Assembly: GCA_014803415.1 (NCBI GenBank) | Contig: JAAVBZ010000045.1 | Coordinates: 248,001-312,000 of the forward strand | Length of the DNA: 64,000 bases | Direction: 5' to 3' | Source of the DNA: Lachnospiraceae bacterium | GTDB lineage: Bacteria > Bacillota > Clostridia > Lachnospirales > Lachnospiraceae | Shown here: positions 20,218 through 28,586 of the stretch, one piece after another | Position numbering within the stretch: the first letter of the stretch is position 1 | Layout: each line of letters starts with the position of its first letter | The notes under the pieces: generated by a model | What the model was told of the DNA's origin: nothing | The model's input: only the letters and a program-made list of their open reading frames with translations | The model's database searches: none | Made by a program: the position numbers and the translations under genes

Positions 20218-20865
20218 ATGAGTAATGAAAGATATTTGACTTTTGCCTTAGGGAAAGGCAGACTTGCCAATAAGACGTTAGAGCTGCTTGAACAGATTGG
20301 CATCACCTGTGAGGAAATGAAGGACAAGTCTTCCCGGAAACTGATCTTTGTAAATGAAGAACAGAAATTACGGTTTTTCCTTGCAAAAGGTTCTGATGTT
20401 CCAACCTATGTGGAATACGGTGCTGCGGACATTGGCGTGGTAGGCAGTGATACGATCCTGGAGGAAAGCAGAAAAGCATATGAAGTACTGGATCTGGGAT
20501 TTGGAAAATGCAGAATGTGTGTCTGCGGACCGGAAGAAGCCGGAGAACTGCTGCAGCATCATGAGATGATCCGTGTGGCAAGTAAATATCCCAACATAGC
20601 CAAAGATTATTTTTATAATAAAAAGCATCAGACTGTGGATATCATCAAGTTGAATGGTTCCGTTGAACTGGGACCTATCGTAGGGTTATCGGATGTGATC
20701 GTAGATATTGTGGAAACAGGTTCTACACTGCACGAAAACGGACTTAAAGTCCTGGAAGAGATCTGTCCCTTATCTGCCAGGATGATCGTTAATCAGGTCA
20801 GTATGCAGATGGAAACAGAACGTATCCGCAAGCTGATCGATCAGTTAAAAGAAGTGTGTCAATAA
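20218..20865 (+). CDS. hisG: ATP phosphoribosyltransferase HisG (short form)
   Basis: LTFALGKGRLANKTLELL; YGAADIGVVGSDTILE; DIVETGSTLHENGL. Confidence 0.97.
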   Translation: MSNERYLTFALGKGRLANKTLELLEQIGITCEEMKDKSSRKLIFVNEEQKLRFFLAKGSDVPTYVEYGAADIGVVGSDTILEESRKAYEVLDLGFGKCRMCVCGPEEAGELLQHHEMIRVASKYPNIAKDYFYNKKHQTVDIIKLNGSVELGPIVGLSDVIVDIVETGSTLHENGLKVLEEICPLSARMIVNQVSMQMETERIRKLIDQLKEVCQ

Positions 20866-20882
20866 GAAGAAAGGATCATACA

Positions 20883-22175
20883 ATGCGTATCGTAACATTA
20901 AACGAAAGTACCAAAAATAATCTGCTTAATTCACTTTTAAAAAGAAGTCCTGCCAGTTATGGACAGTATGAGCAGAAAGTAAATGAAATTATTGAAGCAG
21001 TGAAGGAGAAGAAAGATCAGGCTCTTTTTGATTATACTCTTCAGTTTGATCACTGCACCATCACTAAGGAGACTATCAGGGTAACTTCGGAAGAAATAGA
21101 AGAAGCTTATACTCTGGTGGATCCGGAATTTGTAGAAGTCATGAAAAAGTCTGCTGCGAATATTAAGGAATTTCATCAAAAACAGCTCCATAACAGCTGG
21201 ATCATCCCGAAAGAAGACGGAACGATCTTAGGTCAGAAGATATTGCCCATTGAAATATCAGGCGTATATGTTCCCGGAGGCAAGGCGGCTTACCCATCCA
21301 GTGTTCTGATGAATGTGCTTCCGGCAAAAGTCGCAGGCGTGAAAAGAATTATTATGACAACGCCTCCCGGAAAAGATGGAAAAATCACCCCCGGAACCTT
21401 GGTGGCCGCAGACATTGCCGGCGTGGATGAAATCTATAAGGCAGGCGGAGCACAGGCCATTGCAGCCATGGCTTTTGGCACAGAAAGCATTCCCAAGGTA
21501 GATAAGATCACAGGCCCCGGTAATATTTTTGTGGCGCTTGCCAAAAAGGCGTGTTTTGGTTTTGTGAGCATTGATTCCATTGCAGGCCCCAGTGAGATTC
21601 TGGTATTGGCTGATGAAACCGCCAATCCGAGATATGTGGCTGCGGATCTGCTTTCCCAGGCAGAACATGATGAACTGGCAAGTGCTATTTTGATCACCAC
21701 AAGTCAAGAACTGGCTGAAAAGGTATCAGAAGAAGTGGAAGCTTTTACCCAAACCCTTTCCAGAGAAAAGATCATCCGGGCTTCTCTTGATAATTATGGT
21801 TATATTTTTGTGGCACAGAACATGGAGGAGGCTATTGATGCTGCTAACGAAATAGCATCGGAACATCTTGAAATCTTAACTGCCGATCCTTTTGAGACCA
21901 TGACAAAGATCAGGAATGCGGGAGCAATCTTCCTTGGGGAATATTCTTCTGAGCCTCTTGGGGATTATTTTGCCGGTCCTAATCACATTTTGCCTACTAA
22001 CGGAACAGCCAGATTTTTCTCGCCCTTAAATGTAGACGATTTTATGAAAAAGACAAGCATCATTTCCTATTCAAAGGATGCCCTTGCAAAAGTTCATAAA
22101 GATATTGAGTTGTTTGCAGAAAGAGAAGGATTAACTGCTCATGCCAATTCCATTAAAGTAAGATTTGAAAGGTAG
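20883..22175 (+). CDS. hisD: Histidinol dehydrogenase
   Basis: SGVYVPGGKAAYPSSVLMNVLPAKVAGV; GPGNIFVALAKKACFG; SEHLEILT; start ATG 20883. Confidence 0.97.
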   Translation: MRIVTLNESTKNNLLNSLLKRSPASYGQYEQKVNEIIEAVKEKKDQALFDYTLQFDHCTITKETIRVTSEEIEEAYTLVDPEFVEVMKKSAANIKEFHQKQLHNSWIIPKEDGTILGQKILPIEISGVYVPGGKAAYPSSVLMNVLPAKVAGVKRIIMTTPPGKDGKITPGTLVAADIAGVDEIYKAGGAQAIAAMAFGTESIPKVDKITGPGNIFVALAKKACFGFVSIDSIAGPSEILVLADETANPRYVAADLLSQAEHDELASAILITTSQELAEKVSEEVEAFTQTLSREKIIRASLDNYGYIFVAQNMEEAIDAANEIASEHLEILTADPFETMTKIRNAGAIFLGEYSSEPLGDYFAGPNHILPTNGTARFFSPLNVDDFMKKTSIISYSKDALAKVHKDIELFAEREGLTAHANSIKVRFER

Positions 22176-22182
22176 GTGGATC

Positions 22183-22770
22183 ATGAACCGAAGCGCACAG
22201 ATAAACAGAAAGACAAAAGAAACAGATATTACCATGACTCTTGAGATAGACGGAAGCGGAATCAGTAAAATTGATACCGGAATCGGTTTTTTTGATCATA
22301 TGCTGGAAGGATTTGCCAAACATGGTTTTTTTGACCTTACAGTGGCTATCAGAGGAGATCTTAAGGTAGACGGACACCACACGGTAGAAGATGCGGGAAT
22401 TGTACTGGGAACGGCAATTAAAGAGGCTGTAGGAAGCAAAGCAGGGATCAAAAGATACGGCTATTTTATTCTTCCTATGGATGATGCGCTGGCTCTTTGT
22501 GCCGTTGATCTATGCGGAAGACCTTATTTCATTTTTGATTGTGACTTTACAGCAGAAAAGGTTGGCGAGCTTGAAACAGAGCTTGTCCGGGAATTCTTTT
22601 ATGCCGTATCCTATGCGGCCGGTATGAATCTGCATATTAAAATGCTTTCCGGTATCAACAACCATCATATGATCGAAGCTATATTCAAAGCTTTTGCAAA
22701 AGCGTTGGATGAGGCAACGTCAAAGGATGAACGGATAAGGGATGTGTTGAGTACGAAAGGCAGTTTATAA
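22183..22770 (+). CDS. hisB: Imidazoleglycerol-phosphate dehydratase
   Basis: GIGFFDHMLEGFAKHGFFDL; DGHHTVEDAGIVLGTA; GINNHHMIEAIFKAFAKAL. Confidence 0.97.
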   Translation: MNRSAQINRKTKETDITMTLEIDGSGISKIDTGIGFFDHMLEGFAKHGFFDLTVAIRGDLKVDGHHTVEDAGIVLGTAIKEAVGSKAGIKRYGYFILPMDDALALCAVDLCGRPYFIFDCDFTAEKVGELETELVREFFYAVSYAAGMNLHIKMLSGINNHHMIEAIFKAFAKALDEATSKDERIRDVLSTKGSL

Positions 22771-22771
22771 A

Positions 22772-23137
22772 ATGAGCGATTTTACAAAAATGATTCCGGG
22801 ACTGAAAAATTATATTCCTTTCAGTGAATTAAAAAAGAATACGGACGGTCATGTGACAGTAGTTGTCCAGGATCATAAGACACTTCAGGTTTTGATGGTG
22901 GCTTATATGAATGAGGAAGCCTATCAGATGACCCTTACAACAAAGCGCATGACTTATTACAGCAGAAGCAGGAACGAGCTTTGGATCAAAGGTGCTACCA
23001 GCGGTCATTACCAATATCTTAAGGAACTGACAGCAGACTGCGATCAAGATACGCTTCTGGCCAAGGTAGAACAGACAGGCGCCGCCTGCCATACCGGAAG
23101 CTACAGCTGCTTTTTTAATGAAATTATCGGTACATGA
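22772..23137 (+). CDS. hisI: Phosphoribosyl-AMP cyclohydrolase (HisI, no HisE fusion)
   Basis: VLMVAYMNEEAYQMTLTT; YYSRSRNELWIKGATSGH; DCDQDTLL; GAACHTGSYSCF. Confidence 0.96.
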   Translation: MSDFTKMIPGLKNYIPFSELKKNTDGHVTVVVQDHKTLQVLMVAYMNEEAYQMTLTTKRMTYYSRSRNELWIKGATSGHYQYLKELTADCDQDTLLAKVEQTGAACHTGSYSCFFNEIIGT

Positions 23138-23140
23138 CTT

Positions 23141-23181
23141 ATGTGCACTGCATAGAATGATTTTGCAGTGCATATTTTATT
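23141..23181 (+). terminator. Candidate terminator after hisI
   Basis: ATGTGCACTGCA / TGCAGTGCATAT hairpin (one G-U) followed by T-rich TTTATT; overlaps the start region of the next ORF as called. Confidence 0.6.
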
Positions 23182-23209
23182 AAAAAGGTTTGTCTTAGAC
23201 AGGAATTTT

Positions 23210-23578
23210 ATGAGTCATATCAATACCGATCAAAAACTGGAACTGGTCCGTACCATCAGAATGCAGAATCAATACAATCGAATGAAGTGCAGGGAGCGGG
23301 AAAGCTTTCTCTATGGAAAACCACTGCCACATGACAGAAAGGAGCTATACTCTGCGGAAGCTGCCATGAGTTTTCCTGCCCAGCCTGAAATAATGGAGCC
23401 GGAAAAAAGCGGAGGACTTCTTACCGGCTTTCGGATCCGCTTTCTGATCGCTCTGGTCTTATTTTCCGTATTTATTTACTTTGATAAAAATGATATCAGT
23501 ATATTGGGGAAAAATACCTTTGAGCTGTTTGTTTCCCTTACAGAAAGCATTGATCTGCCCATTGACCTGCCATACTAA
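23210..23578 (+). CDS. Hypothetical protein with one TM segment
   Basis: ORF from ATG 23210 (MSHINTDQKLELVRTIRMQNQYNRMKCRERE); central hydrophobic stretch. Confidence 0.5.
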   Translation: MSHINTDQKLELVRTIRMQNQYNRMKCRERESFLYGKPLPHDRKELYSAEAAMSFPAQPEIMEPEKSGGLLTGFRIRFLIALVLFSVFIYFDKNDISILGKNTFELFVSLTESIDLPIDLPY

Positions 23579-23584
23579 ATTCAA

Positions 23585-23613
23585 TTGATTTCCGGTAATT
23601 TTTCATATATACT
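23585..23613 (+). promoter_or_regulatory. Candidate sigma-A promoter upstream of the radical SAM gene
   Basis: TTGATT (23585-23590), 17-nt spacer, TATACT (23608-23613). Confidence 0.65.
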
Positions 23614-23661
23614 GAAAAGGCAGCTATATACAAGAAAATTAAGATAAAGGATCCAAATACA

Positions 23662-25536
23662 ATGAGAACATTAGCTTTAAGTGATGAAATATTGATGCAG
23701 GTGGAAAAGCCTGCCCGTTATATCGGTAATGAGATCAATGCCGTAATGAAGGACAAAGAAAGCATTAAGGTCCGGTTTGCCATGTGTTTTCCGGATGTAT
23801 ATGAAATCGGTATGTCTCATCTTGGCATTCAGATCATTTATGATATGCTGAATCGCTTTGATGATGTATGGTGTGAGCGTGTTTATTCACCCTGGGTAGA
23901 TCTGGATTCGATCATGCGTAAAGAACATCTTCCTTTGTTTGCACTGGAATCTCAGGAACCGGTAAAAGATTTTGATTTTCTGGGTATTACCATTCAGTAC
24001 GAAATGTGTTATACCAATATACTTCAGATTCTGGATCTTTCAGAAATTCCGCTTCTTTCATCCCAAAGAAGCGAGAAGGACCCTATTGTAATAGGCGGAG
24101 GACCTTGCGCCTACAATCCGGAACCGATCTGCGATTTCTTTGATCTTTTCTATATCGGAGAAGGAGAGACCCAGTATCGAAACCTGATCGATCTATATGA
24201 ATCCTGTAAAGAAAAGGGAGAAAGCAGAACCGAATTTCTTCGGAAAGCCGCCTCCATCCCCGGCATGTATGTTCCCTCCCTTTATAACGTATCTTACAAG
24301 GAAGACGGTACCATAGAACGGATGGAACCCCTTTATCCTGATGTTCCCGCCCAGATCACAAAAGAACTGGAAAAAGATGTTTCCAACACTTATTATCCGC
24401 AAAAACCGGTAGTGCCTTATATTAAAGTGACTCAGGACAGAGTGGTTCTGGAAATTCAAAGAGGATGTATCAGAGGCTGCCGTTTCTGTCAGGCAGGCCA
24501 GCTGTACAGACCGGTAAGAGAGCGGAATATAGAATTTCTAAAAAAATATGCCATAGATATGCTGGCAAGTACCGGTCATGATGAGATCTCACTAAGTTCT
24601 TTAAGCTCCAGTGATTATTCATCCCTGCCTGAGCTGATCGATTTTTTGATCGAGGAATGTAATAAGCGGAAGATCAATATTTCCCTGCCCTCCCTTCGTA
24701 TTGATGCTTTTTCTTTGGATGTCATGAATAAAGTGCAGGATGTGAAAAAAAGCAGCCTTACCTTTGCGCCTGAAGCCGGCAGTCAGCGCCTTAGAAATGT
24801 GATCAATAAAGGGCTTACGGAAGATGTGATCCTGCAGGGAGCCAAGCTTGCTTTTGAAGGCGGCTGGACAAGAGTAAAGCTTTATTTTATGTTGGGACTT
24901 CCTTTTGAAACAGAAGACGATATCAGGGGAATCGCACAGCTTTGCAATAAGATCGCTGCAGTATTTTATGAAACAGTACCTAAGGAAAAAAGAAACGGTA
25001 AGGTCCAGATCGTGGCCAGCACCTCTTTCTTTATCCCCAAGCCCTTTACGCCCTTTCAATGGGCGCCGCAGTGCCGTAAAGAAGAGTTTCTTGATAAGGC
25101 TTATTTCACCCGGAGATCCATTACGGAACAGCTGAATCAGAAGAGCATCAAATACAACTGGCATGAAGCGGATGTCAGTGTATTGGAAGGGATCATGGCC
25201 AGAGGTGACAGACGTTTGAATCAGGTCATATTAAAAGCTTATGAAATGGGATGTTTCTATGATGCCTGGAGCGAATACTATAAAAACGATGTCTGGATGC
25301 AGGCGTTTGAAGAATGTGGTATTGATCCTGATTTCTATACGGTAAGAGAGCGCTCAGAGGATGAAATTTTCCCCTGGGATTTCATAAGCTGCGGCGTTTC
25401 CAAAGAATTTTTGCTTAGGGAATGGCACAGGGCAAAAGAAGAGACTGTTACGCCCAACTGTAAACAGCAGTGCCAAGGATGCGGCGCAGCCCGCTTTGGC
25501 GTGGGAATCTGCTATGAAAAGAGGGACAACGCATGA
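23662..25536 (+). CDS. TIGR03960-type B12-binding/radical SAM protein
   Basis: RGCIRGCRFCQAGQLYRPVRER; YEIGMSHLGIQIIYDMLN; C-terminal CKQQCQGCGAARFGVGIC. Confidence 0.92.
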   Translation: MRTLALSDEILMQVEKPARYIGNEINAVMKDKESIKVRFAMCFPDVYEIGMSHLGIQIIYDMLNRFDDVWCERVYSPWVDLDSIMRKEHLPLFALESQEPVKDFDFLGITIQYEMCYTNILQILDLSEIPLLSSQRSEKDPIVIGGGPCAYNPEPICDFFDLFYIGEGETQYRNLIDLYESCKEKGESRTEFLRKAASIPGMYVPSLYNVSYKEDGTIERMEPLYPDVPAQITKELEKDVSNTYYPQKPVVPYIKVTQDRVVLEIQRGCIRGCRFCQAGQLYRPVRERNIEFLKKYAIDMLASTGHDEISLSSLSSSDYSSLPELIDFLIEECNKRKINISLPSLRIDAFSLDVMNKVQDVKKSSLTFAPEAGSQRLRNVINKGLTEDVILQGAKLAFEGGWTRVKLYFMLGLPFETEDDIRGIAQLCNKIAAVFYETVPKEKRNGKVQIVASTSFFIPKPFTPFQWAPQCRKEEFLDKAYFTRRSITEQLNQKSIKYNWHEADVSVLEGIMARGDRRLNQVILKAYEMGCFYDAWSEYYKNDVWMQAFEECGIDPDFYTVRERSEDEIFPWDFISCGVSKEFLLREWHRAKEETVTPNCKQQCQGCGAARFGVGICYEKRDNA

Positions 25537-26216
25537 AGGTAAGAATAAAATTTTCCAAAGAGGGGCCAATTAAATTTATCGGACATCTGGATGTTATGAG
25601 ATACTTTCAGAAAGCGATCAGGAGAGCAGACATTGATATTGCTTATTCCACCGGCTTTTCTCCCCATCAGATCATGTCTTTCGCCTCACCTTTATCGGTA
25701 GGACATGAAAGCCGCGGAGAATATTTCGATATTACATTAAATTCCTTTACCAGTGAAGAGGATATCAAAGAGCGCCTGAATCAGGTCATGGCAGAGGGAA
25801 TAAGAATCCTGGATGCGGCTCTTTTAGATGAAACAGAAGGAAATGCAATGGCAAGTGTAGCCGCTGCCGATTATCTGGTTTCTTTCAGCAATAAAGTACA
25901 TCTGCCTGATGACTGGAAGGACAGGCTTAATTCTTTTTATCACCGGGAAACCATACCGGTAATAAAAAAGACAAAAAAGGGTGAAAAGGAAATCGATTTA
26001 AAAGAAGGTATTTATCAGCTGGAAGTCAGGGAGGAAAGTGTTTATATACTGCTTGATGCAGGAAGCGGAAGCAATATCAAGCCCGGCTTTGTGATGGAAA
26101 CTTTTTTTGATTCCATAGGCGTTTCTTTGCCGGAATTTCCCTTCAGAGTACGCAGACTGGAAACATATAAAAGAGATGACAGCGGTAATCTGAAGCCGCT
26201 TATTTCACGAATTTGA
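25533..26216 (+). CDS. TIGR03936/DUF2344 radical SAM-associated protein
   Basis: MKVRIKFSKEGPIKFIGHLDVMRYFQKAIRRADIDIAYSTGFSPHQIMSFASPLSVG; ATGA overlap with upstream gene. Confidence 0.92.
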   Translation: MKVRIKFSKEGPIKFIGHLDVMRYFQKAIRRADIDIAYSTGFSPHQIMSFASPLSVGHESRGEYFDITLNSFTSEEDIKERLNQVMAEGIRILDAALLDETEGNAMASVAAADYLVSFSNKVHLPDDWKDRLNSFYHRETIPVIKKTKKGEKEIDLKEGIYQLEVREESVYILLDAGSGSNIKPGFVMETFFDSIGVSLPEFPFRVRRLETYKRDDSGNLKPLISRI

Positions 26217-26233
26217 TCTGTCAGGTATTCATT

Positions 26234-27424
26234 ATGGGCAAAATTGTTATTACCAGACAAAAGAACAGATTGCTTATGGCTTTATTCGATGAAAAAAGGC
26301 CATGGCTGTTAGAAAGTGCGGCTCTTCCCGAAAATGAAAGTATTTTGGAAAACATTTACCTTGCAAAAGTGCGTAATGTAGTCTCCGGCATGAAAGGTGC
26401 ATTTCTTGCCATTTCTAATGAACACACCGTTTATCTGCCTTTTAATGAATGCAGTGATCTTTTGTGTGTAAACAGAGATATTGCGGAAGTAAAAGACCTG
26501 CATCAGGGAGATGAAATTGTGGTTCAGATCACGGGAGAAGCGCTGAAGACCAAGCAGCCTACTGCCTCTACCAGACTGACGCTGACAGGGCAGTACTGCG
26601 TCTGCAGCTATTTTGGCCATGGAATAAAGTTTTCTAAAAAAATCAGCACTGAAGATCAGAATTGTCTTGGTCAGTCAATCAAAAATGAGGCAATTGAAGG
26701 AAGAAAACAATATCAATTTACCATCCGCACCAATGCAGATGCTTTAGATGATCTGTCACCTCTTTTTGAAGAAATGAAAAGCTTTATCCATATTTTTAAT
26801 GACCTGAAAGAGACTTATGAGCATCGCACCTGTTATACTGTTTTTTACCGGACAGAGCCTGAAATTATTCGCTTCATTCAAAATCTTCCTTTGGGATCCT
26901 ATGAAGAGATCATAACAGATGAACTTCCTGTATATGATCTGCTAGAAGATCATTTTAAAGGCCGAAACTTAAGGCTTTATCAGGATAGTATGATTTCTCT
27001 TTCCAAACTTTACAGTATGGATACTCATTTACAGGAAGCACTCTCAAAGAAAGTATGGCTGCCCTGCGGAGGCTATCTTATCATAGAACCTACCGAAGCC
27101 ATGGTGGTGATCGATGTAAATTCCGGCAAAGCAGAAAGCAGAAAAAAGAAGAGCACTGATTATTATCTTAAGGTCAATCTTGAGGCTGCGAAGGAAACGG
27201 CCAGACAGCTCCGTCTTCGAAACTATTCCGGCATGATCATGGTAGATTTTATCAATATGGAATCGGAAGAGGATAACCGGAAACTCCTTGAATATTTGGA
27301 TACATGTCTTAAAGAGGATAAAGTAAGGACCAGGCTGGTGGATATGACCAAGCTGGGGATTGTAGAGATCACCCGCAAGAAGATCAGCAGGCCGATTGCA
27401 GATTACTTTTCGGAAATCTTGTAA
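26234..27424 (+). CDS. Ribonuclease G/E family protein (short form)
   Basis: S1-like NIYLAKVRNVVSGMKGAFLAI; VVIDVNSGKAESR; MIMVDFINME; VRTRLVDMTKLGIVEITRKK. Confidence 0.92.
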   Translation: MGKIVITRQKNRLLMALFDEKRPWLLESAALPENESILENIYLAKVRNVVSGMKGAFLAISNEHTVYLPFNECSDLLCVNRDIAEVKDLHQGDEIVVQITGEALKTKQPTASTRLTLTGQYCVCSYFGHGIKFSKKISTEDQNCLGQSIKNEAIEGRKQYQFTIRTNADALDDLSPLFEEMKSFIHIFNDLKETYEHRTCYTVFYRTEPEIIRFIQNLPLGSYEEIITDELPVYDLLEDHFKGRNLRLYQDSMISLSKLYSMDTHLQEALSKKVWLPCGGYLIIEPTEAMVVIDVNSGKAESRKKKSTDYYLKVNLEAAKETARQLRLRNYSGMIMVDFINMESEEDNRKLLEYLDTCLKEDKVRTRLVDMTKLGIVEITRKKISRPIADYFSEIL

Positions 27425-27440
27425 TAATAATAAAAATTAC

Positions 27441-27469
27441 TTGACAGGTATCGTTCTAAATGGTATATT
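27441..27469 (+). promoter_or_regulatory. Sigma-A promoter of rplU operon
   Basis: TTGACA (27441-27446), 17-nt spacer, TATATT (27464-27469). Confidence 0.85.
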
Positions 27470-27475
27470 TTATGA

Positions 27476-27560
27476 GTATGCCGCATAACGAGGTTTAAGC
27501 GCGAAAGCCACCGTAGTTAGCGAGTAAGATCAGTTTTGGCTGATAGAAGGAGGTGTCCAT
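27476..27560 (+). ncRNA. Ribosomal protein L21 leader (candidate cis-regulatory RNA)
   Basis: Structured 5' UTR directly before rplU: GCCGCATAACGAGGTTTAAG... and ATCAG-TTTTGG-CTGAT hairpin next to AGGAGG; L21 leaders are known in Firmicutes, not verified with a covariance model. Confidence 0.7.
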
Positions 27561-27866
27561 ATGTACGCAATCATTGCAACAGGTGGAAAACAGTATAAGG
27601 TTTCCGAAGGTGATGTAATTAAAGTTGAAAAGCTGAATGCTGAACCCGGAGATACTGTTACATTTGATCAGGTTATCGCTGTAAGCGACAACGAGCTTAA
27701 GGTTGCCGGAGATGTAGCGAACGCAAACGTAACTGCAACAGTTATGGAGCAGGGAAAATACCGTAAGGTTATCGTTTACAAGTATAAGAGAAAAACCGGT
27801 TACCATAAGAAAAATGGTCATAGACAAGCATACACACAGGTTAAGATTGAAAAGATCAACGCTTAG
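27561..27866 (+). CDS. rplU: 50S ribosomal protein L21
   Basis: [39 protein letters not shown]. Confidence 0.98.
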   Translation: MYAIIATGGKQYKVSEGDVIKVEKLNAEPGDTVTFDQVIAVSDNELKVAGDVANANVTATVMEQGKYRKVIVYKYKRKTGYHKKNGHRQAYTQVKIEKINA

Positions 27867-27882
27867 TATGTAGGATAAGGTT

Positions 27883-28212
27883 ATGACAACCATTACAATT
27901 TATAAATCCAAAAACGGAGAATATAAAAGACTGACCTGTAAAGGTCATGCGGGCTATGATGCATATGGCAAAGATATTGTCTGCGCTTCGGTTTCCTGCC
28001 TCACCATTAATACCATTAATTCGCTGGATACATTGGTTCACGAAGAAATGGATATCACTACAGATGAAGATCAGGGACTTATAGACTGCCGATTTCAGAA
28101 TATGCTTTCAAAAGAAGGTATATTACTGATGGATTCTCTAATACTTGGATTAACGGGTATCATAGATGCCTATGGTAAGAAGTATCTGGAACTTAAATTC
28201 AAGGAGGTGTAG
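27883..28212 (+). CDS. prp: Ribosomal-processing cysteine protease Prp
   Basis: GHAGYDAYGKDIVCASVS (His/Cys dyad) between L21 and L27. Confidence 0.94.
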   Translation: MTTITIYKSKNGEYKRLTCKGHAGYDAYGKDIVCASVSCLTINTINSLDTLVHEEMDITTDEDQGLIDCRFQNMLSKEGILLMDSLILGLTGIIDAYGKKYLELKFKEV

Positions 28213-28215
28213 ACC

Positions 28216-28500
28216 ATGTTAAAGATGAACCTTCAATTTTTCGCTCATAAAAAGGGTGTTGGTTCTACTAAGAACGGTAGAGATTCCGAATCCAAAAGAC
28301 TGGGTGCGAAAAGAGCTGACGGACAATTCGTAAAAGCAGGAAATATTTTATACAGACAGCGTGGAACAAAGATTCATCCCGGCGTTAACGTAGGAATTGG
28401 CGGAGATGATACATTGTTCGCAAAAGTTGACGGTGTACTTAGATTCGAAAGAAAAGGAAGAGATAAGAAACAGGCTTCCGTATATCCTGTAGAGAAATAG
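28216..28500 (+). CDS. rpmA: 50S ribosomal protein L27 (with Prp-cleavable N-terminal extension)
   Basis: [37 protein letters not shown]. Confidence 0.98.
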   Translation: MLKMNLQFFAHKKGVGSTKNGRDSESKRLGAKRADGQFVKAGNILYRQRGTKIHPGVNVGIGGDDTLFAKVDGVLRFERKGRDKKQASVYPVEK

Positions 28501-28512
28501 TACGATGGATCG

Positions 28513-28546
28513 GGCTTCAAACACTAATCGGTTTGAAGCCTTTTTC
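28513..28546 (+). terminator. Rho-independent terminator
   Basis: GGCTTCAAAC / GTTTGAAGCC 10-bp stem, 8-nt loop, TTTTT. Confidence 0.9.
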
Positions 28547-28586
28547 TATAAAATTTGTTTTTATTGGACTTTGAAAGGAAAACAAT

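Noticed and set aside
27495-27893. - strand ORF over the L21 leader and rplU
   Set aside because: Antisense to leader/rplU; low-complexity hydrophobic translation.
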